Positions 25,585-34,259 of a stretch of DNA of 64,000 bases are shown in pieces. The position numbers were made by a program, and so were the translations under genes. Position 1 is the stretch's first letter, and each line of letters opens with the position of its first letter. The stretch spans positions 1,899,876-1,963,875 of the forward strand of contig NZ_CP040908.1 of the NCBI RefSeq assembly GCF_013488205.1. The letters are read 5' to 3'. The notes below the pieces were generated by a model. It saw nothing but the letters and a program-made list of their open reading frames with translations. It made no database searches and had not been told where the DNA came from. Source of the stretch: Empedobacter falsenii (GTDB lineage Bacteria; Bacteroidota; Bacteroidia; Flavobacteriales; Weeksellaceae).

Positions 25585-26685
25585 TTATCTCCACTTATCC
25601 ATCTCGAAACGAACAGAAAAAATGTTAGAATATAATCCCAAACCGCTGTCTCCAAAGTTAGTCAAAGCATAATCAATCGAAATTCCTTTGTATTTGAAAC
25701 CTACCCCAACATTTGGCTGAATTTGAGTTTTATCTTTTCCATCAAATTGCGAAATTTTCTGTAAATTATTCAATCCTCCACGTACAAAAACCATGTCATC
25801 ATAACCTAATTCAAGACCAACTTGTGGCGAAATAGAAAATCCTTTTCCAGAAATTGCGGCATTAGTTTGTTGAAATTCGATATTCATATCAACTTCTCCC
25901 AACAACGAAACTCGTTCATTAAAATCAAAACGTTTTCCAACTCCAAATTGCAGTTTCGGCATTGTTAATTCGATATTTTCTCCTGGCAAATCATTCAAAA
26001 TTGTTGGCTCACCTCCATTACTTGGCTCATCAACTGTAATTTCTTTTACTTTTTCTTTGTTGATACTCCACGCATTGAAAGTTGTCGTAATATCACGCGC
26101 CATCAAACCAAAATACATTTTATTATCAGTACGATATTGCAAACCAAGATCAATCCCGAAACCAAATCCTTGCGCAAATTTCCCTATATGTCGATAAACA
26201 ATTTTAGCATTTGCACCAAACTGAATATCTTTATTATTAAATACATTTCCTGCATAAGACATCGTCAAAGCGTAATCTGCTGTAGAAAATTTTGAGATTT
26301 TATCGTAATTAATATTTCCTTGATTATCAATTAATTCTGTCGTATTCAGAATATCATCAACACCAAAACGAGTAAACGAAAATGCAATCGTAGAATTACT
26401 TTCTCTCAACGGAATTGCAACCGCTGCATAATCAAATTTCGCAATTGACTGAAAATATTCAGCATGCATCGCCGCAGCTTCCCAATCGTAGGTAATTTCT
26501 GTTAATCCAGCAGGATTCCAATAAGCCGCATTTGCATTTCCAATATTCGCCACAACCGCATTACCCATTGCAAACGAGCGCGCATCTGCACCAATATTCA
26601 AAAACTCGTTCGAATATTTGCGTGTGGTTTGAGAAAAAGCAAATTGACTTGCCAGAACAGATAATATAAGGAATGTCTTTTTCAA
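25585..26685 (-). CDS. PorV/PorQ-family outer-membrane protein
   Basis: About 366 aa from TTG 26685, which gives a textbook signal peptide (KKTFLILSVLASQFAFSQ); the frame is also open from TTG 26715, and there is no ATG. The mature part begins KYSNEFLNIGADARSFAMGNAVVANIGNANAAYWNPAGL, the PorV/PorQ (UPF0164, FadL-like) signature, and ends IFSVRFEMDKW as a membrane strand. PorV is an outer-membrane T9SS component that shuttles substrates to the attachment complex. Several paralogues exist per genome and this need not be PorV itself. Confidence 0.82.
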   Translation of the reverse strand: MKKTFLILSVLASQFAFSQTTRKYSNEFLNIGADARSFAMGNAVVANIGNANAAYWNPAGLTEITYDWEAAAMHAEYFQSIAKFDYAAVAIPLRESNSTIAFSFTRFGVDDILNTTELIDNQGNINYDKISKFSTADYALTMSYAGNVFNNKDIQFGANAKIVYRHIGKFAQGFGFGIDLGLQYRTDNKMYFGLMARDITTTFNAWSINKEKVKEITVDEPSNGGEPTILNDLPGENIELTMPKLQFGVGKRFDFNERVSLLGEVDMNIEFQQTNAAISGKGFSISPQVGLELGYDDMVFVRGGLNNLQKISQFDGKDKTQIQPNVGVGFKYKGISIDYALTNFGDSGLGLYSNIFSVRFEMDKWR

Positions 26686-26765
26686 AATTGATGAATTACG
26701 AATATAAAAACTCAAAAATAGTGGTTTTATTGTGTTTAAAAAGGATTCAGATTAATTTTTGTTTG

Positions 26766-26773
26766 TACTTTTG
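26766..26773 (+). promoter_or_regulatory. -7 promoter box of the pssA operon; decides its start codon
   Basis: TACTTTTG matches TAnnTTTG. Initiation about 5-7 bp downstream (near 26779) would fall after GTG 26773 and ATG 26776, which favours ATG 26791 as the real start. Confidence 0.5.
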
Positions 26774-26790
26774 TGATGAAAAATTCATTT

Positions 26791-27531
26791 ATGAAATTAT
26801 TTACAATTCCAAATTTTCTAACACTACTTAATCTTTCGTGTGGTGTATTATCAGCCATTTTCATGATTTCGAGTAATGCTCAAATCACAACTACCACAGT
26901 TACAATCGTGATGGTTTTGATGTTGATTTCGTTGGTTGCCGATTTTTTGGACGGAATGGTTGCACGATTAATGAATATTGGTAGCCCGATTGGAAAAGAA
27001 TTGGATTCTTTGGCAGATTGTATTTCGTTTGGAGTTGTGCCAGGATTGATGTTATTTTCGATGTTTAATCATTTTTCAACCGATTTTATTTATGAAAATG
27101 AGAATTTAAAAATTGCTGCAATTTCTTTATTTGCTTTTTTAGTTCCAGCTTTTTCGGCGTTACGTTTAGCAAAATTTAATTTAGATGAAGATCAAGCAAC
27201 GTATTTCAAAGGTTTAGCAACGCCGTCGAATACCTTATTTATTTTCTCATTATTTTCTATCTATTACAATAATGGACAAATTATAAATCCTTCTGTTGAT
27301 CCGTATTTATTAATTGTCGTTTCTATTGTATTTAGTGTTTTATTAATTGTCGATTTACCATTATTTGCCTTAAAATTTAAAGGATTGAGTTGGGCAGAAA
27401 ATTATTATAAATACATTTTCTTAATCATTACATTAGGTTTAGTGGCTTGGTTGCAAGTTGCAGCAATTCCGCTAATCATCTTATTGTACATCATCATCTC
27501 AATCATTTTCAGAAAAGAAATTACAAAATGA
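26791..27531 (+). CDS. pssA: CDP-diacylglycerol--serine O-phosphatidyltransferase
   Basis: 246 aa from ATG 26791 (KLFTIPNFLTLLNLSCG, the usual start of the family; two starts 15-18 bp earlier precede the likely transcription start). It carries the CDP-alcohol phosphotransferase motif DG-x2-AR-x8-G-x3-D-x3-D, visible as LDGMVARLMNIGSPIGKELDSLAD, in a protein of about six to eight membrane helices. It makes phosphatidylserine, the precursor of phosphatidylethanolamine, in the inner membrane. Its stop overlaps the next gene by 4 bp (ATGA). Confidence 0.93.
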   Translation: MKLFTIPNFLTLLNLSCGVLSAIFMISSNAQITTTTVTIVMVLMLISLVADFLDGMVARLMNIGSPIGKELDSLADCISFGVVPGLMLFSMFNHFSTDFIYENENLKIAAISLFAFLVPAFSALRLAKFNLDEDQATYFKGLATPSNTLFIFSLFSIYYNNGQIINPSVDPYLLIVVSIVFSVLLIVDLPLFALKFKGLSWAENYYKYIFLIITLGLVAWLQVAAIPLIILLYIIISIIFRKEITK

Positions 27532-28286
27532 AATTAACTAAAAATATCTGTTTCTTTGATTTAGAAACAACAGGAACTAATGTTTCAAAAGACCGTATTG
27601 TCGAAATCTCTATCGTGAAAGCTTTGACAGATGGTTCAAAAGAAGTAAAAACTTGGAAAGTTAATCCTGGAATTCCAATTCCACCAGAAACAACTTTAAT
27701 CCACGGAATTTCTGACGAAGATGTTGCCGATGCGCCATCTTTCAAAGAACTTGCGCCCGCGATTATGGAAATGATCAAAGATTCTGATTTGGCTGGATAC
27801 AATTCAAATCGCTTTGATATTCCGCTTTTGGCAGAAGAATTATTGCGTAATGGTTTTGATTTTGATTTATCAAAACATCGTCCAATTGATGTGCAAGTGA
27901 TTTATCATAAAATGGAACCTCGTAATTTGAGCGCTGCTTATAAGTATTATTGTGATAAAGATTTGATTGATGCACATTCTGCGGAAGCTGACACAATTGC
28001 GACTTACGAAGTTTTGATGGCGCAAATCGAGAAATATGACGAACTTGAAAATGACAATAAATTTTTGAGCGAATTTTCATCTCAGCGTAAAACGGCTGAT
28101 TTAGCTGGATTTATTCAGTACAATGATAAAGACCAAGAAATTATTTCGTTTGGTAAATATAAAGGACAAGTTGTGACGGATATTTTTGCGAAAGATCCAG
28201 GTTATTATTCGTGGATTCAGAATGCTGATTTCCCTTTATATACAAAGAAAGTTTTTACTCGAATCAAATTACAAAACGGTTTTTAA
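27528..28286 (+). CDS. DnaQ-like 3'-5' exonuclease with C-terminal extension
   Basis: 252 aa. The N-terminal 170 residues are an RNase T/DnaQ DEDD exonuclease: ExoI FFDLETTG with Asp and Glu, ExoII region GYNSNRFDIPLL, and ExoIII IDAHSAEADTIATYEVL (DEDDh, His preceding Asp). The last 60 residues (SFGKYKGQVVTDIFAKDPGYYSWIQNADF) form the small exonuclease-X-like C-terminal domain often joined to this fold in Bacteroidota. It degrades single-stranded or mismatched 3' ends in repair or replication. ATG 27528 overlaps the pssA stop, arguing for co-translation. Confidence 0.88.
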   Translation: MKLTKNICFFDLETTGTNVSKDRIVEISIVKALTDGSKEVKTWKVNPGIPIPPETTLIHGISDEDVADAPSFKELAPAIMEMIKDSDLAGYNSNRFDIPLLAEELLRNGFDFDLSKHRPIDVQVIYHKMEPRNLSAAYKYYCDKDLIDAHSAEADTIATYEVLMAQIEKYDELENDNKFLSEFSSQRKTADLAGFIQYNDKDQEIISFGKYKGQVVTDIFAKDPGYYSWIQNADFPLYTKKVFTRIKLQNGF

Positions 28287-28289
28287 GCG

Positions 28290-28898
28290 ATGAAAATTAT
28301 TTGTGTCGGACGAAATTACGTCGAACATGCAAAAGAATTAAATAATCCAATTCCAGAATCTCCCATGTTTTTCATGAAACCTGATTCTGCAATTTTGCGA
28401 AAAGGTTTTCCTTTTGTAATTCCAAGTTTCACAAAAGAAGTTCATTTCGAAACGGAAATTGTGATTAAAATTGATCGAGTTGGAAAAATGATTCAACCTC
28501 AATTTGCAGATCGTTATTTCTCTGAAATCGGTTTAGGAATTGATTTCACTGCGAGAGATGTACAACAAGAATTGAAAGAAAAACGTTTTCCTTGGGAAAT
28601 TGCGAAAGCTTTTGATGGTTCTGCATTTGCTTCGGATTTCTATCCAAAAGAAAATTTTGATTTAGAGAATTTAGCGTTCAAATTAGATCGAAATGGAGAA
28701 AACGTACAAACAGGAAATTCAAAAGATATGATTTTTCATATCAATACGTTGATTGCGGAATGTTCCAAATATTTTACCTTGAAAAAAGGCGATTTAATTT
28801 TTACAGGAACGCCAGCTGGAGTTTCTAAAATCAATTCAAAAGATACCTTAGAAGGTTATTTGAATGATGAAAAAGTATTCGAAATAAAAGTGTTGTAA
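28290..28898 (+). CDS. Fumarylacetoacetate hydrolase (FAH) family protein
   Basis: 202 aa, the short single-domain FAH form (FAHD1/YcgM-like). Visible are the N-terminal CVGRNYVEHAKEL, FMKPDSAIL, the metal-ligand acidic residues in HFETEIVIKI, the catalytic loop LGIDFTARDVQQELKEKRFPWEIAKAFDGSA, and FTGTPAGVSKI. Known members hydrolyse acylpyruvates or decarboxylate oxaloacetate using Mg2+. It starts 3 bp after the exonuclease stop in the pssA operon. The functional link to its neighbours is not obvious. Confidence 0.9.
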   Translation: MKIICVGRNYVEHAKELNNPIPESPMFFMKPDSAILRKGFPFVIPSFTKEVHFETEIVIKIDRVGKMIQPQFADRYFSEIGLGIDFTARDVQQELKEKRFPWEIAKAFDGSAFASDFYPKENFDLENLAFKLDRNGENVQTGNSKDMIFHINTLIAECSKYFTLKKGDLIFTGTPAGVSKINSKDTLEGYLNDEKVFEIKVL

Positions 28899-28907
28899 TC
28901 ATTAAAA

Positions 28908-29366
28908 ATGAAAAACATATTTTCATTTATTATTATATTTTTATTGTTTTCTTGTAAAAAAGAAAACAATATTGTTACACCTATAATTCACGAGAATGTA
29001 ACAACAATGAATTCAATTTCTGATAATTACGATTCGATTACTACAAAAGTGAAGAAACTTGGTGATGAAGAAGCTTATTCAGAATTATTTTATCATTTAA
29101 AAGATTCAAATTTTGAAGGTAGAACAGATTCTTTAATGGTTTATTCAAAAATAATGGCAGAAAAATATCACTTTGAAAAAGCTTATATAGATTATTTGGA
29201 TGCTATAACTGAGAAATATGGAATAGAAAATGATATTGGAAATTATTCAACAATTAATCTTTCACAATTAAAATCTAAAGAAAAGCAGGAAATTATTGAT
29301 TGGCTTTCTAAAATGGTTGAAAAAGGAATAATTACAGAAAAACAATTTCAAGAAGTTAAAAAATAA
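28908..29366 (+). CDS. Predicted lipoprotein of unknown function
   Basis: 152 aa. A lipoprotein signal peptide (hydrophobic core then LLFSCKKE; Cys near residue 16) is followed by a mostly helical, charged domain with AEKYHFEKAYIDYLDAITEKYGIEND and a C-terminal helix pair (SKEKQEIIDWLSKMVEKGIITEKQFQEVKK). No family is recognised. It is the last gene of the pssA-exonuclease-FAH operon, 9 bp after the FAH gene, and ends at a terminator. Confidence 0.7.
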   Translation: MKNIFSFIIIFLLFSCKKENNIVTPIIHENVTTMNSISDNYDSITTKVKKLGDEEAYSELFYHLKDSNFEGRTDSLMVYSKIMAEKYHFEKAYIDYLDAITEKYGIENDIGNYSTINLSQLKSKEKQEIIDWLSKMVEKGIITEKQFQEVKK

Positions 29367-29396
29367 TAAAAGAGCGAAATTTCGCTCTTTTATTGT
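29365..29396 (+). terminator. Terminator of the pssA operon
   Basis: AATAAAAGAGCGAAA / TTTCGCTCTTTTATT, an almost loopless perfect palindrome overlapping the lipoprotein stop codon. Confidence 0.8.
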
Positions 29397-29432
29397 TTAT
29401 ACCACTACCTTTAATCAGAAATAAAATTAAAA

Positions 29433-31202
29433 ATGGAAGACTATATAAAAATTGAAGAAAAACTACAAAATGATTTTGATTTATTGAAATCGAAAAAGAA
29501 TAGAATTAGCAATATCAGGCTTATTGCATTTATTATTTCAGTTGTATTTTTCTTGCTTTATGTTACGTCGAGCAACAATTTATATTTGATTATTTCTTCT
29601 ATTTTATTTATTGTTTTTATCATTTTAGTAGTTAAAACTTCTAAAATTTCTTCGCAACTTAATTATTCCATCCAAGCATTAGAAATTATTAATCAAATAA
29701 AAACTGATAATTCTATCGATCAATTTGTTGAAGATAATTCTCAGTTCAATAATGTTTACAACAAAGATTTAGATATTCTGGAAGGAAATTCGATCTTCAA
29801 TCGAATCAATAAAACGCAAACTCGTATTGGTAATTTACAGCTCAAACATTTTTTATCGAATTTGATTTTAAACAAATCTGAAATTATTGATAGACAAAAT
29901 GCTTTTGAAGAATTGGCTGAAAAAAGAAATTGGATTGTGACATTTTTGACGTTTACAAAGCGATTAAACATGAATCAATCTTCAATTTTTGTGTTCGAAA
30001 ATCGGGTATTTAATACTGATTCAATAAAATTATTTCCTATCATCATTTCTGTTTTGAATATTTTGTGCTTTATCGCTTTAGCAATTATTGGTTTTCCGAA
30101 AGAAATTGTTTTTTACTGGATTTTGGGAGCAGTTATTATTTCGAATGCAATTTCCATGTTTTATAAACAACAACTTCGACGAATAGCAGCTTATACAACG
30201 ATGAAAGCAGATGAATTGGATAATTTATATGAAGTTTTTCGACATATTGAAAATGAAAATTTTGAATCAAAACTAAACACTGAAATTAAAAATAAGTTTG
30301 TACATCCTTTCAAATCATCGGATTTAATCAAGACAATTTCGTCAACAAAAGAAACTTTAGATGCTGCAAATTTCCCGATTGTAGGCTTTGTGTTGAATAC
30401 GTTTTTCTTATGGCGATTACATTATTCGATAAAATTTGAAAATGAAGTTCAAAAAACGGTTCATCAAATCAAATCTTGGTTAGATGAATTGGCGAAATTA
30501 GAGGCTTTTGTATCGTTTGCTTTGTTTAATGATAAATACAAATCGTTTACTTTTCCAGAAATTGTAGACGAGCCTTTTGCGTTAAAAATTACGAATGGTT
30601 TTCATCCTTTATTAGATGAAAAAACAGTTGTAAAAAATGATTTTGAAACCAATCGTCCAAACAATATTGCGATTATTACAGGTGCAAATATGGCCGGGAA
30701 AAGTACTTTTTTGAGAACAGTTGGAACTAATTTGGTTTTGGCAATGAATGGCTCAAAAGTGAGTGCAGAAAAAATGTCATTTTACCCAATGGATTTATTT
30801 ACAAGCATCAGAACGGTTGATAATCTGTCTTCTGGCGATTCTTATTTCAAAAATGAAATCAATAAATTGAAAATATTAATTGAACGTTTAGAAAATAATC
30901 AACCACAAATCATCATTTTAGATGAAATTTTAAAAGGAACAAATTCGGAAGATAAATTAATTGGTTCGCAGAAATTTTTAGAAAAATTAATCAAATCTCC
31001 CACAAAATTGATTGGTTTTATTGCGACACATGATTTGGAATTAACGAAAATGGAAAGTGAAAATCCGGATCATATTATTAATTATTGTTTCGAATTAAAA
31101 AACGTGGACAACAATTATTATTCGGATTATAAATTAAGAAAAGGCACAACCAAAATGATGAATGCCATTTTCTTAATGAAACAATTTAGAATTATTGATT
31201 AA
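29433..31202 (+). CDS. Membrane-anchored MutS-family ATPase
   Basis: 589 aa. Two N-terminal membrane helices (about residues 28-68), a MutS lever-like region (YNKDLDILEGNSIFNRINKTQTRIGNLQLKHFL), two more helices (about 198-240), clamp helices, then the MutS ATPase domain with Walker A GANMAGKSTFLRTVG, the STFSD-equivalent region, and Walker B IIILDEILKGTNSEDK. It lacks the MutS mismatch-binding domain and the MutS2 Smr nuclease domain. This MutS/ABC-ATPase membrane type is frequent in Bacteroidota but uncharacterised; mismatch repair is not implied. It is monocistronic and convergent with a HAD gene 10 bp away. Confidence 0.85.
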   Translation: MEDYIKIEEKLQNDFDLLKSKKNRISNIRLIAFIISVVFFLLYVTSSNNLYLIISSILFIVFIILVVKTSKISSQLNYSIQALEIINQIKTDNSIDQFVEDNSQFNNVYNKDLDILEGNSIFNRINKTQTRIGNLQLKHFLSNLILNKSEIIDRQNAFEELAEKRNWIVTFLTFTKRLNMNQSSIFVFENRVFNTDSIKLFPIIISVLNILCFIALAIIGFPKEIVFYWILGAVIISNAISMFYKQQLRRIAAYTTMKADELDNLYEVFRHIENENFESKLNTEIKNKFVHPFKSSDLIKTISSTKETLDAANFPIVGFVLNTFFLWRLHYSIKFENEVQKTVHQIKSWLDELAKLEAFVSFALFNDKYKSFTFPEIVDEPFALKITNGFHPLLDEKTVVKNDFETNRPNNIAIITGANMAGKSTFLRTVGTNLVLAMNGSKVSAEKMSFYPMDLFTSIRTVDNLSSGDSYFKNEINKLKILIERLENNQPQIIILDEILKGTNSEDKLIGSQKFLEKLIKSPTKLIGFIATHDLELTKMESENPDHIINYCFELKNVDNNYYSDYKLRKGTTKMMNAIFLMKQFRIID

Positions 31203-31212
31203 TCTTAAATTG

Positions 31213-31869
31213 TTAATTTAATTCTTTGATAAAATTCGCATCAATCGCATTAAAATCATCAACAATACAATTTGCTTTTGAAATATCTTGTTGTTTCGAA
31301 TTTACACTTTTGTAACCCAAACAATACAAACTTGCTCGTAAAGCCGCTTCTACTCCATTTTTACTATCTTCGATAACAATACATTCGCTATGTTCGGACT
31401 TTGCTAAATCAGCGGCATGCAGAAAAATGGCTGGATCTGGTTTTGATTTCGGAAAGTTTTCGCCAGAAACTTTATGCGTAAAATATTGATTCAACTCAAA
31501 ACGATTAAAAACACGATCGATTGTCGATTTTGAAGCCGATGAAGCCAAAATCAATTCAATTCCATTATTGTATAAATCTCTAATCAACCTCTCAACACCA
31601 TCAATCAAATACAAATCTGGTTTTGTATCAAAAGCTTCATTAAAAATAGTACGTTTTCTAAGAACTAAATCGTTCACTTCATCTTTCAAATTGAATTTAT
31701 CTTTTAAGATTTGATAAACATTTTTTGTAGATTGTCCTGTAAATGTGGCAAATAATTCTTCAGTAACCGGAATATTCAGTTCTATATAATGTTCGAAATA
31801 AGCATATTTATGTACTGGTTCTGTATCGACGATTACGCCGTCCATATCGAAAATTACAGTTTTAATCAT
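31213..31869 (-). CDS. HAD-superfamily hydrolase (beta-phosphoglucomutase-like)
   Basis: 218 aa. Motif I is FDMDGVIVDTEPVH with both Asp nucleophile/acid residues, motif II is the Ser of LILASSASKST, the motif III Lys is in SGENFPKSKPDP, and motif IV is VIEDSKNGVEAAL, all complete. The four-helix cap between motifs I and II marks subclass Ia (phosphatase/phosphoglucomutase, cf. YcjU, YniC, Gph). It dephosphorylates or isomerises a small sugar phosphate or related metabolite; which one is not predictable. A -7 box lies directly upstream. Confidence 0.9.
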   Translation of the reverse strand: MIKTVIFDMDGVIVDTEPVHKYAYFEHYIELNIPVTEELFATFTGQSTKNVYQILKDKFNLKDEVNDLVLRKRTIFNEAFDTKPDLYLIDGVERLIRDLYNNGIELILASSASKSTIDRVFNRFELNQYFTHKVSGENFPKSKPDPAIFLHAADLAKSEHSECIVIEDSKNGVEAALRASLYCLGYKSVNSKQQDISKANCIVDDFNAIDANFIKELN

Positions 31870-31885
31870 TATTGTTTTGTTTCTA

Positions 31886-31893
31886 CAAAATTA
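31886..31893 (-). promoter_or_regulatory. -7 promoter box of the HAD hydrolase gene
   Basis: Leftward TAATTTTG is a perfect TAnnTTTG; the predicted leader is only about 10 nt. Confidence 0.45.
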
Positions 31894-32088
31894 ACTTTTT
31901 TAAGAGAATGATGTAAAAGTTTAAACTTTAGAATGATTTTAAATTAATCGATTATATTACTGATATAAAGGATTGTATCCGAAACCAAACAACAATACTT
32001 ATGTTAAAACTTAACATTAAGATAACATTTGCACGCTTTTTGTAAAATTCTTGGCATAACAAAGTTAAAAACTGAAAATTTAATAAAA

Positions 32089-32556
32089 ATGAAAAAAGTA
32101 TTATTAGTAGCTGTAATGGCATTAGGAATTTCTCAAGTAAATGCTCAAAACTATAAAAATGCTTTAGGTGTTGTTGTAGATTTAGGAGACGGTGAAACAT
32201 TAGTAGGTCCACAATTCAAACACTCTTTTGATGGAAAAAATGCGGGTAACTTACAAGTTATGTTTGGAGATAACATTACTGTTTTAGGTGCAGATTATAC
32301 GTATAATCAACCGTTTTCTGGTGCAAATGGATTAGGATGGTATGTAGGTGTAGGACCTCAATTATCTTTTGTAGATGGAGGTAAATTTGAGGACAAAACT
32401 TATTTTGCAATTCGTCCGCAAGCTGGTTTAGAATACAAAATCCCTTCTGCTCCTTTGGCTTTACATTTTGATTGGAAACCTTGGTGGAATTTAACAAACG
32501 ATTCTAACTTCGAAGCTGGTCGTTTTTCTTTAGGATTTAAATACACATTTAACTAA
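32089..32556 (+). CDS. Small outer-membrane beta-barrel protein
   Basis: 155 aa from ATG 32089, which gives a clean signal peptide (KKVLLVAVMALGISQVNAQ); the frame is open 60 bp further up but that part is not signal-like. The mature protein has alternating strands (NALGVVVDLGDGETLVGPQFKHSF; GWYVGVGPQLSFVD; FAIRPQAGLEYKIPSAPLALHFDWKPWW) and a final strand FSLGFKYTFN, an OmpX/OmpW-like 8-strand barrel. No ligand can be predicted. It is monocistronic with a strong terminator and probably highly expressed. Confidence 0.82.
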   Translation: MKKVLLVAVMALGISQVNAQNYKNALGVVVDLGDGETLVGPQFKHSFDGKNAGNLQVMFGDNITVLGADYTYNQPFSGANGLGWYVGVGPQLSFVDGGKFEDKTYFAIRPQAGLEYKIPSAPLALHFDWKPWWNLTNDSNFEAGRFSLGFKYTFN

Positions 32557-32576
32557 TCAAACGTTAAAAATATAGT

Positions 32577-32604
32577 AAGCCACTCACTTGAGTGGCTTTT
32601 TTTA
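32577..32604 (+). terminator. Terminator of the small OMP gene
   Basis: AAGCCACTCA / TGAGTGGCTT 10-bp stem, 2-nt loop, T-run. The 176 bases from here to dapA hold only AT-rich sequence with a weak TAGATTTA box near 32757. Confidence 0.9.
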
Positions 32605-32780
32605 TAAGTAAAATCATATAATCTATACACAAATTAATTTTATTCCTCTGAATTAATCGTTATTTTTGAATAATTTTGGATTTTATCTAAGACCAATTAT
32701 AGATTAACACTATTATTTGATTATTCAAGATATAATTCCGAATTTTAACTTAGTATTAGATTTAATAACATTTATAGAAG

Positions 32781-33659
32781 ATGAAACAATTAATTGGGAC
32801 AGGAGTTGCTTTGGTTACGCCTTTTCAACAAGATGGTACCGTAGATTATGCTGCATTAGAAAATTTAGTAAACTATAGTATCGATGGCGGTGTTGAATAT
32901 TTAGTTATTTTAGGAACTACTGCAGAAGCAGCAACACTTACAAAGGATGAAAAGAAACAGGTAATCGAAACAATAAAGAAAGCGAATGCTAATCGTGTTC
33001 CGATGGTTTTGGGTATTGGAGGTAACAATACGGCAGAAGTTATTAATGAATATAAAGAAACAGATTTGAGTGATTATATCGCAGTTCTTACGGTTTCTCC
33101 ATATTATAATAAACCTAATCAAGAAGGAATTTACCAACATTATAAAGCGATTGCAGAAAGTACAGATGCCAACATTATTTTGTATAATGTTCCTGGTAGA
33201 ACGGGTTCTAATATCTCAGCAGATACAACAATTCGTTTAGCAAATGAATTCAAAAATATTGTTGCAATTAAAGAAGCTTCACCAGATTTCTTACAATCAA
33301 CAGATATTATTCGTAAAAATACACGCGAAGATTTCAATATTATTTCTGGTGATGATGAATTCGCTGTACCAATGACTTTAGCTGGAGGTTCTGGTGTTAT
33401 TTCTGTTATCGGACAAGGTGTTCCAACTGTTTTTACAGATATGATTCGTAAAGCAATCAACAAAGAAGTTGTTGCTGCTTACGAAGGTCATTACAAAGTT
33501 GTAGAAATTACACGTGCTATCTTCGAGGAAGGAAATCCTTGCGGAATAAAAGCTGTTTTAGATAAAAAAGGAGTTTGTAAACCATTTACAAGATTACCTT
33601 TAGTTCCAGCATCAGCTAATTTGACAACAAAAATTAACCAATTATTATCAAACATCTAA
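32781..33659 (+). CDS. dapA: 4-hydroxy-tetrahydrodipicolinate synthase
   Basis: 292 aa, full length. It condenses pyruvate with aspartate semialdehyde, the first committed step to lysine and meso-diaminopimelate. Motifs: GTTAEAATL for substrate binding, catalytic Tyr in ILYNVPGRTG, Schiff-base Lys in NIVAIKEASPD, and GSGVISV. It is a cytoplasmic (beta/alpha)8 barrel. The upstream 224-bp gap carries no riboswitch I can recognise. It is followed 12 bp later by ferritin and then the bamD cluster. Confidence 0.96.
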   Translation: MKQLIGTGVALVTPFQQDGTVDYAALENLVNYSIDGGVEYLVILGTTAEAATLTKDEKKQVIETIKKANANRVPMVLGIGGNNTAEVINEYKETDLSDYIAVLTVSPYYNKPNQEGIYQHYKAIAESTDANIILYNVPGRTGSNISADTTIRLANEFKNIVAIKEASPDFLQSTDIIRKNTREDFNIISGDDEFAVPMTLAGGSGVISVIGQGVPTVFTDMIRKAINKEVVAAYEGHYKVVEITRAIFEEGNPCGIKAVLDKKGVCKPFTRLPLVPASANLTTKINQLLSNI

Positions 33660-33671
33660 AAAAATAAAGCT

Positions 33672-34178
33672 ATGATAAAAGATACAATATTAGACGCATT
33701 AAACAAACAAATCAAATTAGAAGGAGATTCTTCTCAATTATATTTAGCTATGGCTTCTTGGGCTGAAGTGAAAGGTTTAGAAGGAACTGCAAATTTCTTG
33801 TACTCGCATGCAGACGAAGAACGTATGCATATGTTAAAATTAATTAAATTTATTAACGAAAGAGGCGGAAAAGCGTTTGTTCCACAAATTGAAGAACCAA
33901 AACAAGATTTCACAACATTGAAAGAAGTTTTTACTGCAATTTTAAACCACGAATGCTTTGTTTCTGAATCAATTAACGAAATTGTAGGCTTAACATTAGA
34001 AGAAAGAGATTATTCAACTCACAATTTCTTGCAATGGTATGTTTCTGAGCAAATTGAAGAAGAAAAATTAGCAAGAAATATCTTAGATAAGCTAGAAATG
34101 ATTGGATCTGACAAAGGAGGTTTATATCTATTTGATCGTGATATAGTTACATTAAGTACAGACACAACAGCGGAATAA
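33672..34178 (+). CDS. ftnA: Non-haem ferritin
   Basis: 168 aa four-helix-bundle ferritin. Ferroxidase-centre ligands are visible: Glu in LEGDSSQLYLAM, the ExxH pair in HADEERMHMLKLI, and Glu residues in HECFVSESINEIV and VSEQIEEEKLARNIL. There is no haem-binding Met like that of bacterioferritin, and the chain is too long for Dps. It stores iron as a 24-mer in the cytoplasm. It lies between dapA and bamD, which in many flavobacteria are closer together, so it may be a local insertion (inference). Confidence 0.95.
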   Translation: MIKDTILDALNKQIKLEGDSSQLYLAMASWAEVKGLEGTANFLYSHADEERMHMLKLIKFINERGGKAFVPQIEEPKQDFTTLKEVFTAILNHECFVSESINEIVGLTLEERDYSTHNFLQWYVSEQIEEEKLARNILDKLEMIGSDKGGLYLFDRDIVTLSTDTTAE

Positions 34179-34247
34179 ATCAAAACTTTGAGATTTTATT
34201 AAGAGGATAAGAAAAAAATATTTTATACTTTAGTCCTCAAATTTTAT

Positions 34248-34255
34248 TAAATTTG
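34248..34255 (+). promoter_or_regulatory. -7 promoter box of the bamD cluster
   Basis: TAAATTTG matches TAnnTTTG and ends only 4 bp before ATG 34260, so transcription would begin at or beside the start codon. Confidence 0.5.
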
Positions 34256-34259
34256 CAGA

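Noticed and set aside
32557-32780. Lysine riboswitch upstream of dapA
   Set aside because: The gap is uniformly AT-rich and lacks the conserved G-rich junction of the L-box.
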